A stretch of DNA of 64,000 bases from assembly GCA_900551245.1 (NCBI GenBank), contig URVC01000001.1, positions 1 to 64,000 on the forward strand, written 5' to 3'. Shown here piece after piece: positions 52,718 through 60,549 of this stretch (position 1 is the first letter of the stretch; the number at the start of each line of letters is the position of its first letter). The translations under genes and the position numbers were made by a program. This DNA is from an uncultured bacterium. Its GTDB lineage: Bacteria > Verrucomicrobiota > Lentisphaeria > Victivallales > Victivallaceae. The notes below the pieces were generated by a model that searched no databases, was not told the DNA's origin, and worked only from the letters and a program-made list of their open reading frames with translations.

Positions 52718-52753
52718 GCGGGAATCCCGAGATTTCGGAATTCCCGCTTTTTT
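52718..52753 (+). terminator. Intrinsic terminator after the esterase gene
   Basis: GCGGGAAT (52718-52725) pairs with ATTCCCGC (52740-52747), closed by an inner CCGA/TCGG stem, then TTTTTTA. It ends the long forward run. Confidence 0.85.
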
Positions 52754-52768
52754 ATTTTACAAAAAACT

Positions 52769-53416
52769 TCAATGGACCGCGGTTTCGGCGTTGAGCCGGT
52801 CGAAGAACTCCTTCATAAATGCGGCCCGTTCTGTCGCGAGCCGCCGCCCGGGAGCGGTCAGCATGCAGTCCGGCAGTTTGCGAAGCTTCACCAGGTACTC
52901 GCGGTAGGCGGTATCCTCCCGGCTGTACGCCTCCGAAGAGAGCGCCTCTTCGGCCGTGTTATGAAGCCGGGCATGTTCTCGCCCGGCAAAGAGGAAGGCA
53001 CGCCCAATGCCGACTGCGCCGAGCGAATCAAGTTTGTCCGCGTCGTAGACGATCTCCGCCTCCAGAGTGGCGGGACGCCGCCCGGCCCGGTAGCGATGGG
53101 TCAGCACCGCCTGCGAAACCGCTTCGATCATTCCGCCGGAGAAACCGCACTCCGCCAGCAGCGGGCGGACCAGCTCCGCGCCGAGCAGCGCATGGCAGAT
53201 TTTCCCTTTCGACGCCATCTCTTCCGGGCGGGCGAAATCGTGCAGCAGCGCCGCCAGCCGGACAATCTTCCGATCAGCCTCGGGCAGTTTCTCCGCCAGC
53301 AGTTCCGCGTTGTGGAGCACCCGCAACGTGTGGTCGAAGTCGTGACAGCCGGAGGCGACGCCGAGTTTTGTTTTCACCCGGTGCCGCACCTCTTCAAACT
53401 GTTGCTCAAAATCCAT
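52769..53416 (-). CDS. HD-domain phosphohydrolase
   Basis: A 215-residue metal-dependent HD protein. The His-Asp ligands are in GCHDFDHTLRVLHN and LAALLHDFARPEE, with a further HRY and YDADKLDS distal Asp. This arrangement is that of YedJ-like uncharacterised HD hydrolases. Substrate is unknown, possibly a nucleotide. It begins three bases after the feoB stop, so it is the last gene of the iron operon, although no role in iron is evident. Confidence 0.82.
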   Translation of the reverse strand: MDFEQQFEEVRHRVKTKLGVASGCHDFDHTLRVLHNAELLAEKLPEADRKIVRLAALLHDFARPEEMASKGKICHALLGAELVRPLLAECGFSGGMIEAVSQAVLTHRYRAGRRPATLEAEIVYDADKLDSLGAVGIGRAFLFAGREHARLHNTAEEALSSEAYSREDTAYREYLVKLRKLPDCMLTAPGRRLATERAAFMKEFFDRLNAETAVH

Positions 53417-53419
53417 CGT

Positions 53420-55573
53420 TCAACTCAGGAATGTGGTGCCGATGCCGAGAAGCAGACCAATCCGATAGGCGATGAAGGTCAATCCGTAGGCGACCACGGT
53501 GTACATTCCCATCTGGAAAAAGGTCAACTTCCAGGAGTTGGTCTCTCTGCGGACGATCGCCACCGTCGCCATACAGGGGATCGTCAGCAGACAGAAGAGC
53601 ATGATGCAGAACGCCTGAAGCGGGGTGTAAGCCTGCCGGAGCCGCATTTGCAGACTGTCGGCGGAAGCCTCGGCGTCCTCAATCGAGAAAAGCACCCCCA
53701 GCTGGGCGACAAATACCTCTTTGGCGGCGAATGCGCCGATCAGCGCGGAGCTGACCTTCCAGTCAAATCCGATCGGCGAAAGGACCACCGAAAGCGCCCG
53801 GCCAAGCCGGCCGGCGGTGGAGTACTCCAGCTTCTGTGCCTTGATTTCCCCGTTCAGTTCCGCGATCGCCGCTTCTTTCTCCGCGGCGGGAAGCGTCGTG
53901 CTCTGCTCCACCGCGGCCAGTTTCTCCCCGGTCGCGCCGAAGTCGGTCTTTTCCGGGAATGTATTGATGATGAAAAGGATGACCGAGGCGCCTAGAATCA
54001 ATGTTCCCGCCTTGTGCAGGTACATCACCGCCCGCTCCCACATCTGGATGAGGATACTCCGGAGGGTCGGCATCCGGTAGGGCGGCAGTTCCATGACGAA
54101 CACCTCCCCTTCCCCGCGGAACAGGGTGGACTTGAGCAGCAATGCACAGCAGAGAGCCACCACCACACCGATCACATACATGATCCACATCATCAGCGCC
54201 TGATACCGCACCGCGAAAAACGCCGGAATAATCAAAGAATAGATCGGCAACCGGGCTCCGCAGCTCATGAAGGGGATAATCATGATCGTCGTGAGCCGAT
54301 CCCGCTCGGATTCAATGGTGCGGGTCGCCATGATCGCCGGCACGGAACAGCCGAACCCCAGCAGCATCGGGATGAAGCTCTTGCCGTGCAATCCGAACAT
54401 ATGCATGAATCCATCCATCACAAATGCCGCCCGCGCCATGTAACCGGTTCCCTCCAGGAAGGCGATCGCCATGAAGAGCAGCAGAATGTTCGGCAGAAAG
54501 ACCAGCACGCCGCCGACGCCGCCGATGATTCCCTCCACCAGCAACCGCCGGAAAAACTCCGCCTGCCCGGCCGGCCAGATGGCGTTGATTCCGTCCGCAA
54601 GCGCACCGAAGAGCGCTTCCAGCCAGTCCATCGGATACTGCCCCACCACGAAGGTGAACATGAACACCAGATACATCATCAGCAGAAAGATCGGCACACC
54701 GAAAAAGCGGTTGGTCACCACCCGGTCGATCGAATCGGACAGCTGGCGGCGCACGTCATTGCTGACGTGGATCGCCTCCCGGCAGGCACCGGCAATGACC
54801 CCGTAACGATAGTCGGCCATCAGCACCTCGCTGTTCAGGCCGTTGCGGGTCGTGATCGCCTGCCGCCACTGTTCCGCTTCTGGAAGCAGGGAGGCGAACT
54901 CCGGCCGGGAACAGATTTCACTGTCATTTTCCAACAGCTTGATGGCAAAATAACGGGCGGGAATCCGGCGCGTCTCCGGGCGCTGCAGTTCGCGAATCTT
55001 CTCCGTCAGAGCCCGGATTGCCTGGTCGGTTTTCGGCCCGTACTTCGGCTTGACCGGACGCGGCGGATTCGCTTCATGTGCAATGCGATAGATGATATCT
55101 CTCAACTGGTCGATCCCCTGCCCGGAAAATCCAACCGTCGTGATGACCGGAGCGCCGAAAAATCCGCTGAATTTTTCAAAATCAAATTCCAGCCCGCGTT
55201 TTTCCGCGTCATCGATCATATTGAAGACCAGCACCATCGGCAGATCCAGCTCGGCGAGTTGCGTGGTGAGGTAGAGGTTTCGCTGGGCGTTGCTGGAGTC
55301 GATCACGTTGAGAATCATATCGATCTCACCGTGCAACAGCTCCCGGAACGCCACCTTCTCCTCCGGCGACGAAGAGGAGAGGCTGTAGATGCCAGGCAAG
55401 TCAACCAGTTCCACCGAAAGGTCCTGAATCCGGCAGGTTCCGCATTTCCGTTCGACGGTAACCCCCGGATAGTTTCCGACATGCTGCCTGGTTCCAGTCA
55501 GCGCGTTGAAGATGGTGGTCTTGCCGCAATTGGGATTTCCGGCCAGAGCCACCCGCCAGATACGTTCGTTCAT
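53420..55573 (-). CDS. feoB: Ferrous iron transporter B
   Basis: A 717-residue Fe(II) importer with an N-terminal G domain (GNPNCGKTTIFNALTG, G1 at 10-18; TRQHVGNYPGVTVE; DLPGIYSLSS; NMIDD) followed by about ten membrane helices with the Gate motif (GFGCSVPAIMATRTI) and VFLPNILLLF. Length is normal. No separate FeoA gene is nearby. A FeoA-like domain is instead fused to the regulator upstream. The regulator at 55640 precedes it by 66 bases and a DtxR-box-like site lies between. The HD hydrolase follows three bases later. Confidence 0.95.
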   Translation of the reverse strand: MNERIWRVALAGNPNCGKTTIFNALTGTRQHVGNYPGVTVERKCGTCRIQDLSVELVDLPGIYSLSSSSPEEKVAFRELLHGEIDMILNVIDSSNAQRNLYLTTQLAELDLPMVLVFNMIDDAEKRGLEFDFEKFSGFFGAPVITTVGFSGQGIDQLRDIIYRIAHEANPPRPVKPKYGPKTDQAIRALTEKIRELQRPETRRIPARYFAIKLLENDSEICSRPEFASLLPEAEQWRQAITTRNGLNSEVLMADYRYGVIAGACREAIHVSNDVRRQLSDSIDRVVTNRFFGVPIFLLMMYLVFMFTFVVGQYPMDWLEALFGALADGINAIWPAGQAEFFRRLLVEGIIGGVGGVLVFLPNILLLFMAIAFLEGTGYMARAAFVMDGFMHMFGLHGKSFIPMLLGFGCSVPAIMATRTIESERDRLTTIMIIPFMSCGARLPIYSLIIPAFFAVRYQALMMWIMYVIGVVVALCCALLLKSTLFRGEGEVFVMELPPYRMPTLRSILIQMWERAVMYLHKAGTLILGASVILFIINTFPEKTDFGATGEKLAAVEQSTTLPAAEKEAAIAELNGEIKAQKLEYSTAGRLGRALSVVLSPIGFDWKVSSALIGAFAAKEVFVAQLGVLFSIEDAEASADSLQMRLRQAYTPLQAFCIMLFCLLTIPCMATVAIVRRETNSWKLTFFQMGMYTVVAYGLTFIAYRIGLLLGIGTTFLS

Positions 55574-55596
55574 GATAGGAACATCCTGTAAAAAAG

Positions 55597-55610
55597 TTAG
55601 AGAAAGCTAA
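55597..55610. promoter_or_regulatory. DtxR-box-like inverted repeat before feoB
   Basis: TTAG-N6-CTAA (55597-55610) lies 24 bases upstream of the feoB start. The well-known DtxR site TTAGGTTAGSCTAACCTAA contains the same TTAG-N6-CTAA spacing. The flanking match is poor, so this is a moderate candidate for iron-dependent control by the adjacent regulator. Confidence 0.4.
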
Positions 55611-55639
55611 AAATTAAAATCAAAAAAAAGCACACCCTC

Positions 55640-56326
55640 TCAGGTGAGCTTGACCCAGATGTGCATCGCATCTCCTGCACGCATGGAGAGGCTGCTGCCC
55701 ATCACCTTGACCCGGAGCAGATCGCCGAACGGCGCCCTGCCCTCCATCTGCAACAGCGTGCCGGGCACCAGCCCGAGGTCGGCAAATTTCTTGATGCCGC
55801 GCAAGTTTTCGGCGACATGCACCACCACACCGGATTCGCCGTCCGGAAGCTGATCCAGAGAAAGCAATTCTTCGCCCGGCTCCGGACAGATCTTCGGCAT
55901 CGTGGTTTCAAGATATTCGCGCAGAGGAGCGCAGTCGTCGCGCCCTTCAATCGCCTCTGCCAGCGCCACGATGCGCGACAGCACCGTTTCCCCGATCACA
56001 TGTTCAATCCGGCAGGCGGTGGAGTCGGAGCACTCCGCATCCAGCTTCAGCACCTGGCTGAAAAAATCCTTCAACACTTTGTGCCGATGACGGATTACCG
56101 CGGCGGTTTCCGCACCGACGGTAGTGAGTTCGACCGGCGTATGAGACTGATAGTTGATCAGGCCGCGGGCGGAAAGCGCCTGAAGTGCGTTGGTAACCGA
56201 CGGCATTTTTACTTTCAGCCGGTCGGCGATGTCTTTGGTATGCGCATGTCCCTTCTGTTCGATGATCTCGGCAATCGCTTCGAGATAATCTTCGAGACTG
56301 CTGGAAATATCAACGGTTGTGGCCAT
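55640..56326 (-). CDS. DtxR/MntR-type metal-dependent regulator with FeoA-like C-terminus
   Basis: A 228-residue repressor. Residues about 5-65 are the winged helix (SSLEDYLEAIAEIIEQKGHA, IADRLKVKMPSVTNALQALS). Residues about 70-140 are the metal-binding dimerisation part (ETAAVIRHRHKVLKDFF, ECSDSTACRIEHVIG). The C-terminal 80 residues form an SH3-like FeoA fold (LRGIKKFADLGLVPGTLLQME). It probably senses Fe(II) and controls feoB next door. The start at 56326 lies between a promoter and the coding region. A longer start at 56395 lies upstream of that promoter. Confidence 0.9.
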   Translation of the reverse strand: MATTVDISSSLEDYLEAIAEIIEQKGHAHTKDIADRLKVKMPSVTNALQALSARGLINYQSHTPVELTTVGAETAAVIRHRHKVLKDFFSQVLKLDAECSDSTACRIEHVIGETVLSRIVALAEAIEGRDDCAPLREYLETTMPKICPEPGEELLSLDQLPDGESGVVVHVAENLRGIKKFADLGLVPGTLLQMEGRAPFGDLLRVKVMGSSLSMRAGDAMHIWVKLT

Positions 56327-56354
56327 ATGAAATACCCTCGATGTGTTCGCCATT

Positions 56355-56382
56355 AATATACTCGTTTTTGCGTCGGTGTCAA
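56355..56382 (-). promoter_or_regulatory. Promoter of the dtxR-feoB operon
   Basis: On the minus strand TTGACA (56377-56382), 16-base spacer, TATATT (56355-56360), 29 bases before the ATG at 56326. It is a near-consensus -35. Confidence 0.75.
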
Positions 56383-56467
56383 CCCGTTTTTCCATTTCTC
56401 CGGTTGCAAATCATGGAAATTAGAGCTCTATTATACCGATGTCAATTCCGGAATGTCATAAAGGATT

Positions 56468-57271
56468 ATGAAACTTTTTCTCCTGCTTTGTTCCGTCGCG
56501 TTCGCCCTCGGTGCCGCTGCGGCGGAACGGGTTATTTCGCTCAGTCCCAGCCTGACGGAGGCGATCTGTCTTCTTGGCGGAGAATCCATGCTGGTCGGCC
56601 GAACCGATTCCTGTACGGAACCGGCTTCCGTCGTCCGGCTGCCGTCGGTCGGGAAATTTCTCTCCCCTTCTATGGAACGAATTGCCGCACTCGCCCCGAC
56701 TCTGGTCGTTTCCACCCCGCAGCCGGGGCGCGGCACGGCCCAGCTTCTGACAAGCCTCGGCATCCGTTTTGAAGAGCTGCCGGACCACACCCTGGCCGAT
56801 TACCCCGCTCTGCTGCGCCGCCTGGGGCGGCTGCTTAATCTCCCGGCGGGAGAACGGGAAGCGGCTCTTGCCGAGAAGCGACTCGCACACCTCCGGCATC
56901 AGATGGAATCCATTCCCGAAAATCGGAAGGTAAAAGTCCTGTTCCTCGCCGGGATCGACCCCGCAATCGCGGCAGGGCGGCAAAGCTTCATTCACCCCAT
57001 GATTGAACTTGCCGGAGGGAAAAATCTCGCAGGTTCTCTGAACCGCGCTTACGTCACCGTCTCGCCGGAATGGATTGCGGAACAACAGCCGGACCTCATT
57101 CTGATTCCGGACGCCGTTGCGACACTGCCGGAATGGCTGAAGCTTCTCCCGGTCCGCACCCTTCCCGATCCCGATCTGGTCTGCCGGCTCGGTCCGCGCC
57201 TCTTTCAGGGAATCGAACAATTGAAACACATTTTGCAGAACTCTGCGAAAGGAGACACATCATGTCATTGA
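56468..57271 (+). CDS. Periplasmic helical-backbone metal/cobalamin-binding protein (orphan)
   Basis: A 267-residue substrate-binding protein with a signal peptide (MKLFLLLCSVAFALGAAAA). ERVISLSPSLTEAICLLGGE, LVGRTDSCTEPASVVRLPSVGKF and ERIAALAPTLVV match the BtuF/FhuD-type class III ABC binding proteins for vitamin B12, haem or siderophores. No permease or ATPase is in the window. It overlaps crcB by ten bases. Ligand is unknown. Confidence 0.82.
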   Translation: MKLFLLLCSVAFALGAAAAERVISLSPSLTEAICLLGGESMLVGRTDSCTEPASVVRLPSVGKFLSPSMERIAALAPTLVVSTPQPGRGTAQLLTSLGIRFEELPDHTLADYPALLRRLGRLLNLPAGEREAALAEKRLAHLRHQMESIPENRKVKVLFLAGIDPAIAAGRQSFIHPMIELAGGKNLAGSLNRAYVTVSPEWIAEQQPDLILIPDAVATLPEWLKLLPVRTLPDPDLVCRLGPRLFQGIEQLKHILQNSAKGDTSCH

Positions 57272-57648
57272 AACTGCTCGCCGCCATCGCCGTCGCCGGG
57301 GCGGTCGGAACCCTGCTCCGTTACAGCTGCATCCGGCTGGGAACGGTGCTGACGACCACCGCCTTTCCTTTTTCCACGCTGATCGTGAATGTCATCGGCG
57401 CCTTTGCCGCCGGGGCGGTCTGTGCCCTGATCCGGGGGCGTTTTCCGCAATTCGCGCCCCTGCTTCCGGTGATTCTGGTGGGATTTCTCGGCGCCTTCAC
57501 CACCTTCTCGACCTATGCGCTGGAATGCGCGGAGCTCTTCCATCGCGGTGCCGCCGGCAAAGCCATGCTCAATCTCTTGCTGCAGAATACACTCGGCATT
57601 CTCGCGGCATGGGGCGGCCTCGTGGCCGGAAGCCGCTTCTCCGCCTGA
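57262..57648 (+). CDS. crcB: Fluoride channel CrcB/Fluc
   Basis: A 128-residue inner-membrane fluoride exporter with four helices. GAVGTLLRYSCIRL, FPFSTLIVNVIGAFAAG and LVGFLGAFTTFSTYALE are diagnostic, including the conserved Asn and Phe residues of the pore. AAAGGAG precedes the ATG at 57262, which overlaps the previous stop by ten bases. No fluoride riboswitch can fit between the two genes. Confidence 0.93.
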   Translation: MSLKLLAAIAVAGAVGTLLRYSCIRLGTVLTTTAFPFSTLIVNVIGAFAAGAVCALIRGRFPQFAPLLPVILVGFLGAFTTFSTYALECAELFHRGAAGKAMLNLLLQNTLGILAAWGGLVAGSRFSA

Positions 57649-57666
57649 CGGCGGAATGCGGACAAT

Positions 57667-58977
57667 TCAGGAGTGCGAAGCATTTTTGCGTTCGCGCAAC
57701 CGCTCCCAGTAGGCGAGACGGCGGAGAATCTCCCGCTCAAATCCCCGTTCCGGCGGCCGGTAGAACTTCTTGCGCGGCATCTTGTCGGGGAAGTAGTTCT
57801 GACCGGAAAACCCCTCCGCTGTCTTATGATCGTACTGGTATCCCTTTCCGTACCCGAGCTCTTTCATCAGCCGGGTCGGCGCATTGAGAATGTGCGCCGG
57901 CGGCGTCAGAGAACCGAACTCCTTGGCCGCCCGCTGGGCCTCGCCCCAGGCAACATAGGCGCTGTTCGATTTCGGCGCGGTGCCGAGGTAGATCACCAGT
58001 TCGGCGATCGCCAGCTCGCCTTCCGGCGAGCCGAGCCGCTCGTAGGTGTCCCACGCGGCAATCGCCATCTGCAGAGCCTGCGGGTCGGCCAGGCCGACAT
58101 CTTCCGTCGCAAACCGGGTCAGCCGCCGCAGAAGGTAGAGCGGATCCTCGCCGCCGGCAATCATCCGCGCCGCCCAGTAGAGCGCAGCGTCGGTGTCGGA
58201 GCCGCGCAGTGATTTGTGCAGTGCACTGATAAGATTGTAGTGCCCTTCCTTGTCTTTGTCGTAGATCGGAGCGCGCTGCTGAACGATCTTGAGCACTGCC
58301 GCCGCATCCAGAGTTTCCCCTTCCGGCGTCAGATCGAAGACACTTTCCAGCAGATTGATGAGATAACGACCGTCGCCGTCGGCCAGTTCGGCCAGCGTCC
58401 GCCGTGCCTCGGGCGTCACCGGCAGTTTGCGCTTCAGTTCCGCTTCGGCCCGCTGCGTGATCTTTTCGAGGGCATCGGCATCCAGCGGATTCATAACGAA
58501 CACTTTGCAACGGGAAAGCAGTGCGCTGTTCAGCTCGAAGGAGGGATTCTCCGTCGTGGCGCCGACCAGAGTTACGGTACCGTTTTCCACATAAGGGAGG
58601 AAGCCATCCTGCTGTGCCCGGTTGAACCGGTGAATCTCGTCGATGAAAAGCAGTGTTCCCTCGCCGTATTCGCGCCGCTTCGCCGCCTCATCGAACGCCT
58701 TGCGCAGATCGGCGATTCCGGAAAACACCGCCGACAGCGCGGTAAAATGAAGACTGGTGCGGGTTGCCATCACCCGGGCCAGCGTCGTTTTGCCACAGCC
58801 GGGCGGCCCCCAGAGAATAAAACTGGTCAAATGGCCGGAGTCGATCATCCGGCGCAGCGGCGCCCCCTCGCCGAGCAGATGCTCCTGACCGACAATCTGA
58901 TCGAGGTCGGTCGGCCGGAGCCGGTCCGCCAGCGGCCGGTTGACATTCTGCGAAAAAAGTGATTCCTGATATGCCAT
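57667..58977 (-). CDS. rarA: Replication-associated recombination protein A (RarA/MgsA)
   Basis: A 436-residue AAA+ ATPase acting at stalled replication forks. PLADRLRPTDLDQIVGQEHLLG, Walker A GPPGCGKTTLAR, Walker B LLFIDEIHRFNRAQQD, and ATTENPSFELNSALLSRCKV are typical, with the C-terminal GSDTDAALYWAARMIAGGEDP and GYGKGYQYDHK. The ATG at 58977 gives the usual short N-terminus but its ribosome site (GGAAGG) is too close. A start at 59028 would add 17 residues. Confidence 0.92.
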   Translation of the reverse strand: MAYQESLFSQNVNRPLADRLRPTDLDQIVGQEHLLGEGAPLRRMIDSGHLTSFILWGPPGCGKTTLARVMATRTSLHFTALSAVFSGIADLRKAFDEAAKRREYGEGTLLFIDEIHRFNRAQQDGFLPYVENGTVTLVGATTENPSFELNSALLSRCKVFVMNPLDADALEKITQRAEAELKRKLPVTPEARRTLAELADGDGRYLINLLESVFDLTPEGETLDAAAVLKIVQQRAPIYDKDKEGHYNLISALHKSLRGSDTDAALYWAARMIAGGEDPLYLLRRLTRFATEDVGLADPQALQMAIAAWDTYERLGSPEGELAIAELVIYLGTAPKSNSAYVAWGEAQRAAKEFGSLTPPAHILNAPTRLMKELGYGKGYQYDHKTAEGFSGQNYFPDKMPRKKFYRPPERGFEREILRRLAYWERLRERKNASHS

Positions 58978-59187
58978 GCCTTCCGCACCGTCCTTCGACA
59001 AAATCTTCCGCTTTTCTCCGCCCGGCATTTGAAAATGACGACGTTTTGCGCCATATTATCCGGATGAAATCAAACATTTCCCATTCATAATATGGAGCCG
59101 CCGTATGAAAATTTCAACCGGATGCCGGCGCGGATTGCGGATTTTATCCGGCAAAGTTCTCACCATCCCACAGGGAGCATCGGAATC

Positions 59188-60549
59188 ATGACCGCCGTAA
59201 TGTCCTTCTGCGGCCTCTGTCTGCTGCTGGTTCTCGGCAAGGCCGTCCGAACTGCGGTTCCGCTGTTGCAGCGTCTCTATCTGCCCGCTTCCGTCATCGG
59301 AGGACTGATCGGGCTCGTCTGGATCAACACCTTCGGGAAAAACTTCTCTTCCGACTGGTATGCCAGCTGGAACGACGTCCCCGGGTTCCTCATCAACATC
59401 GTCTTCGCCTCGCTCTTCATCGGCTCCGCCCTGCCCCGTCTGCGAGAGATCTGGGGGCTTGCCGCGCCCCAGCTCTGCTACGGACAGCTGATCGCCTGGG
59501 GGCAGTATGTGGTCGGGCTCGCCCTGGCCGGACTGGTGCTGATTCCGCTCTTCCACGTCGACCGGGCATTCGGCACACTGCTGGAAATCGGCTTCGAAGG
59601 CGGGCACGGCACCGTGGCCGGTCTCTCCGCCACGTTCGATCATTTCAACTGGTCGCGCGGCCGGGACCTGGGTTATACGATGGCGACCGCCGGCATGGTG
59701 CTCGGCATTGTCATCGGTATGGCGCTCATCAATCTGGCGGTCCGGCGCGGCTGGGTGAAAAATGTGCGGCTTTTCTCCGAACAAAAGGCGTATGAACGGC
59801 GCGGCATCTATCCGCGCCATGCACAGCCGCCGGCCGGGAAGCAGACCGTTTTCAGCGATTCGATCGACTCTCTTGCATTCCATGTCGCCGTCCTCGGCAT
59901 CGCCGTGCTGATCGGCTACGGGCTCAAGGAGCTGCTCTTTCTGCTCAATCAGGTCTCGCCGGAAGGGGTGCAGAAGCTCAAGGTGCTTGAAAGTTTCCCG
60001 CTCTTTCCGCTCTGTCTCATCGGCGGACTGATCCTGCAGAAACTTCTGGTAACCGTCCGGCTCGATGTGATCGTCGATCACGGGCAGATCCAGCGGCTCG
60101 GCGGAGCGGCGCTGGACTTCCTGGTCGTGGCCGCCGTCGCCTCGATTCAGCTCGATTTCGTCGCGGCGAACTGGCTGCCGCTGCTGCTGCTCATCCTCGC
60201 CGGAACTCTCTGGAACGTCTTCTGCGTCCTGTTTCTCGCGCCGCGGCTGTTCCGTGAAGCCTGGTTCGAGCGCTCGATCGCGGAATTCGGCCAGTCGATG
60301 GGAGTGACCGCAACCGGGCTGCTGCTGCTTCGCACCGCCGACCCGGAATCCCGCACCGTCGCGGCCTCCGCATTCGGTTACAAACAGCTCTTCCACGAAC
60401 CGTTCATGGGCGGTGGAATCTGGACCTCCATGGCTCTGCCGCTGGTAATTACCCAGGGGAATCTCTTTGTCTGGCTGATTTCCGCCGGCATGATGCTTCT
60501 CTGGCTGGTCTTCTGGTTCCTGGTACTGCGCAGGCGGCAAAATGGATGA
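59188..60549 (+). CDS. GltS-like sodium/glutamate symporter family protein
   Basis: A 453-residue membrane protein with about eleven helices. The family signature EGGHGTVAGLSATFDHFNW (about 140) and the inverted-repeat counterpart EFGQSMGVTATGLLLLRTADPE (about 370) match Na+/glutamate symporters of the GltS family. True substrate is unproved. ATG 59188 with GGGAG at ten-base spacing is preferred. ATG at 59092 or 59122 would add a non-hydrophobic leader. It overlaps the next gene by eight bases. Confidence 0.8.
   Translation: MTAVMSFCGLCLLLVLGKAVRTAVPLLQRLYLPASVIGGLIGLVWINTFGKNFSSDWYASWNDVPGFLINIVFASLFIGSALPRLREIWGLAAPQLCYGQLIAWGQYVVGLALAGLVLIPLFHVDRAFGTLLEIGFEGGHGTVAGLSATFDHFNWSRGRDLGYTMATAGMVLGIVIGMALINLAVRRGWVKNVRLFSEQKAYERRGIYPRHAQPPAGKQTVFSDSIDSLAFHVAVLGIAVLIGYGLKELLFLLNQVSPEGVQKLKVLESFPLFPLCLIGGLILQKLLVTVRLDVIVDHGQIQRLGGAALDFLVVAAVASIQLDFVAANWLPLLLLILAGTLWNVFCVLFLAPRLFREAWFERSIAEFGQSMGVTATGLLLLRTADPESRTVAASAFGYKQLFHEPFMGGGIWTSMALPLVITQGNLFVWLISAGMMLLWLVFWFLVLRRRQNG

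Noticed and set aside
57200..57262. Fluoride riboswitch before crcB.
   Set aside because: The region is coding sequence of the overlapping upstream gene and leaves no room for a leader.
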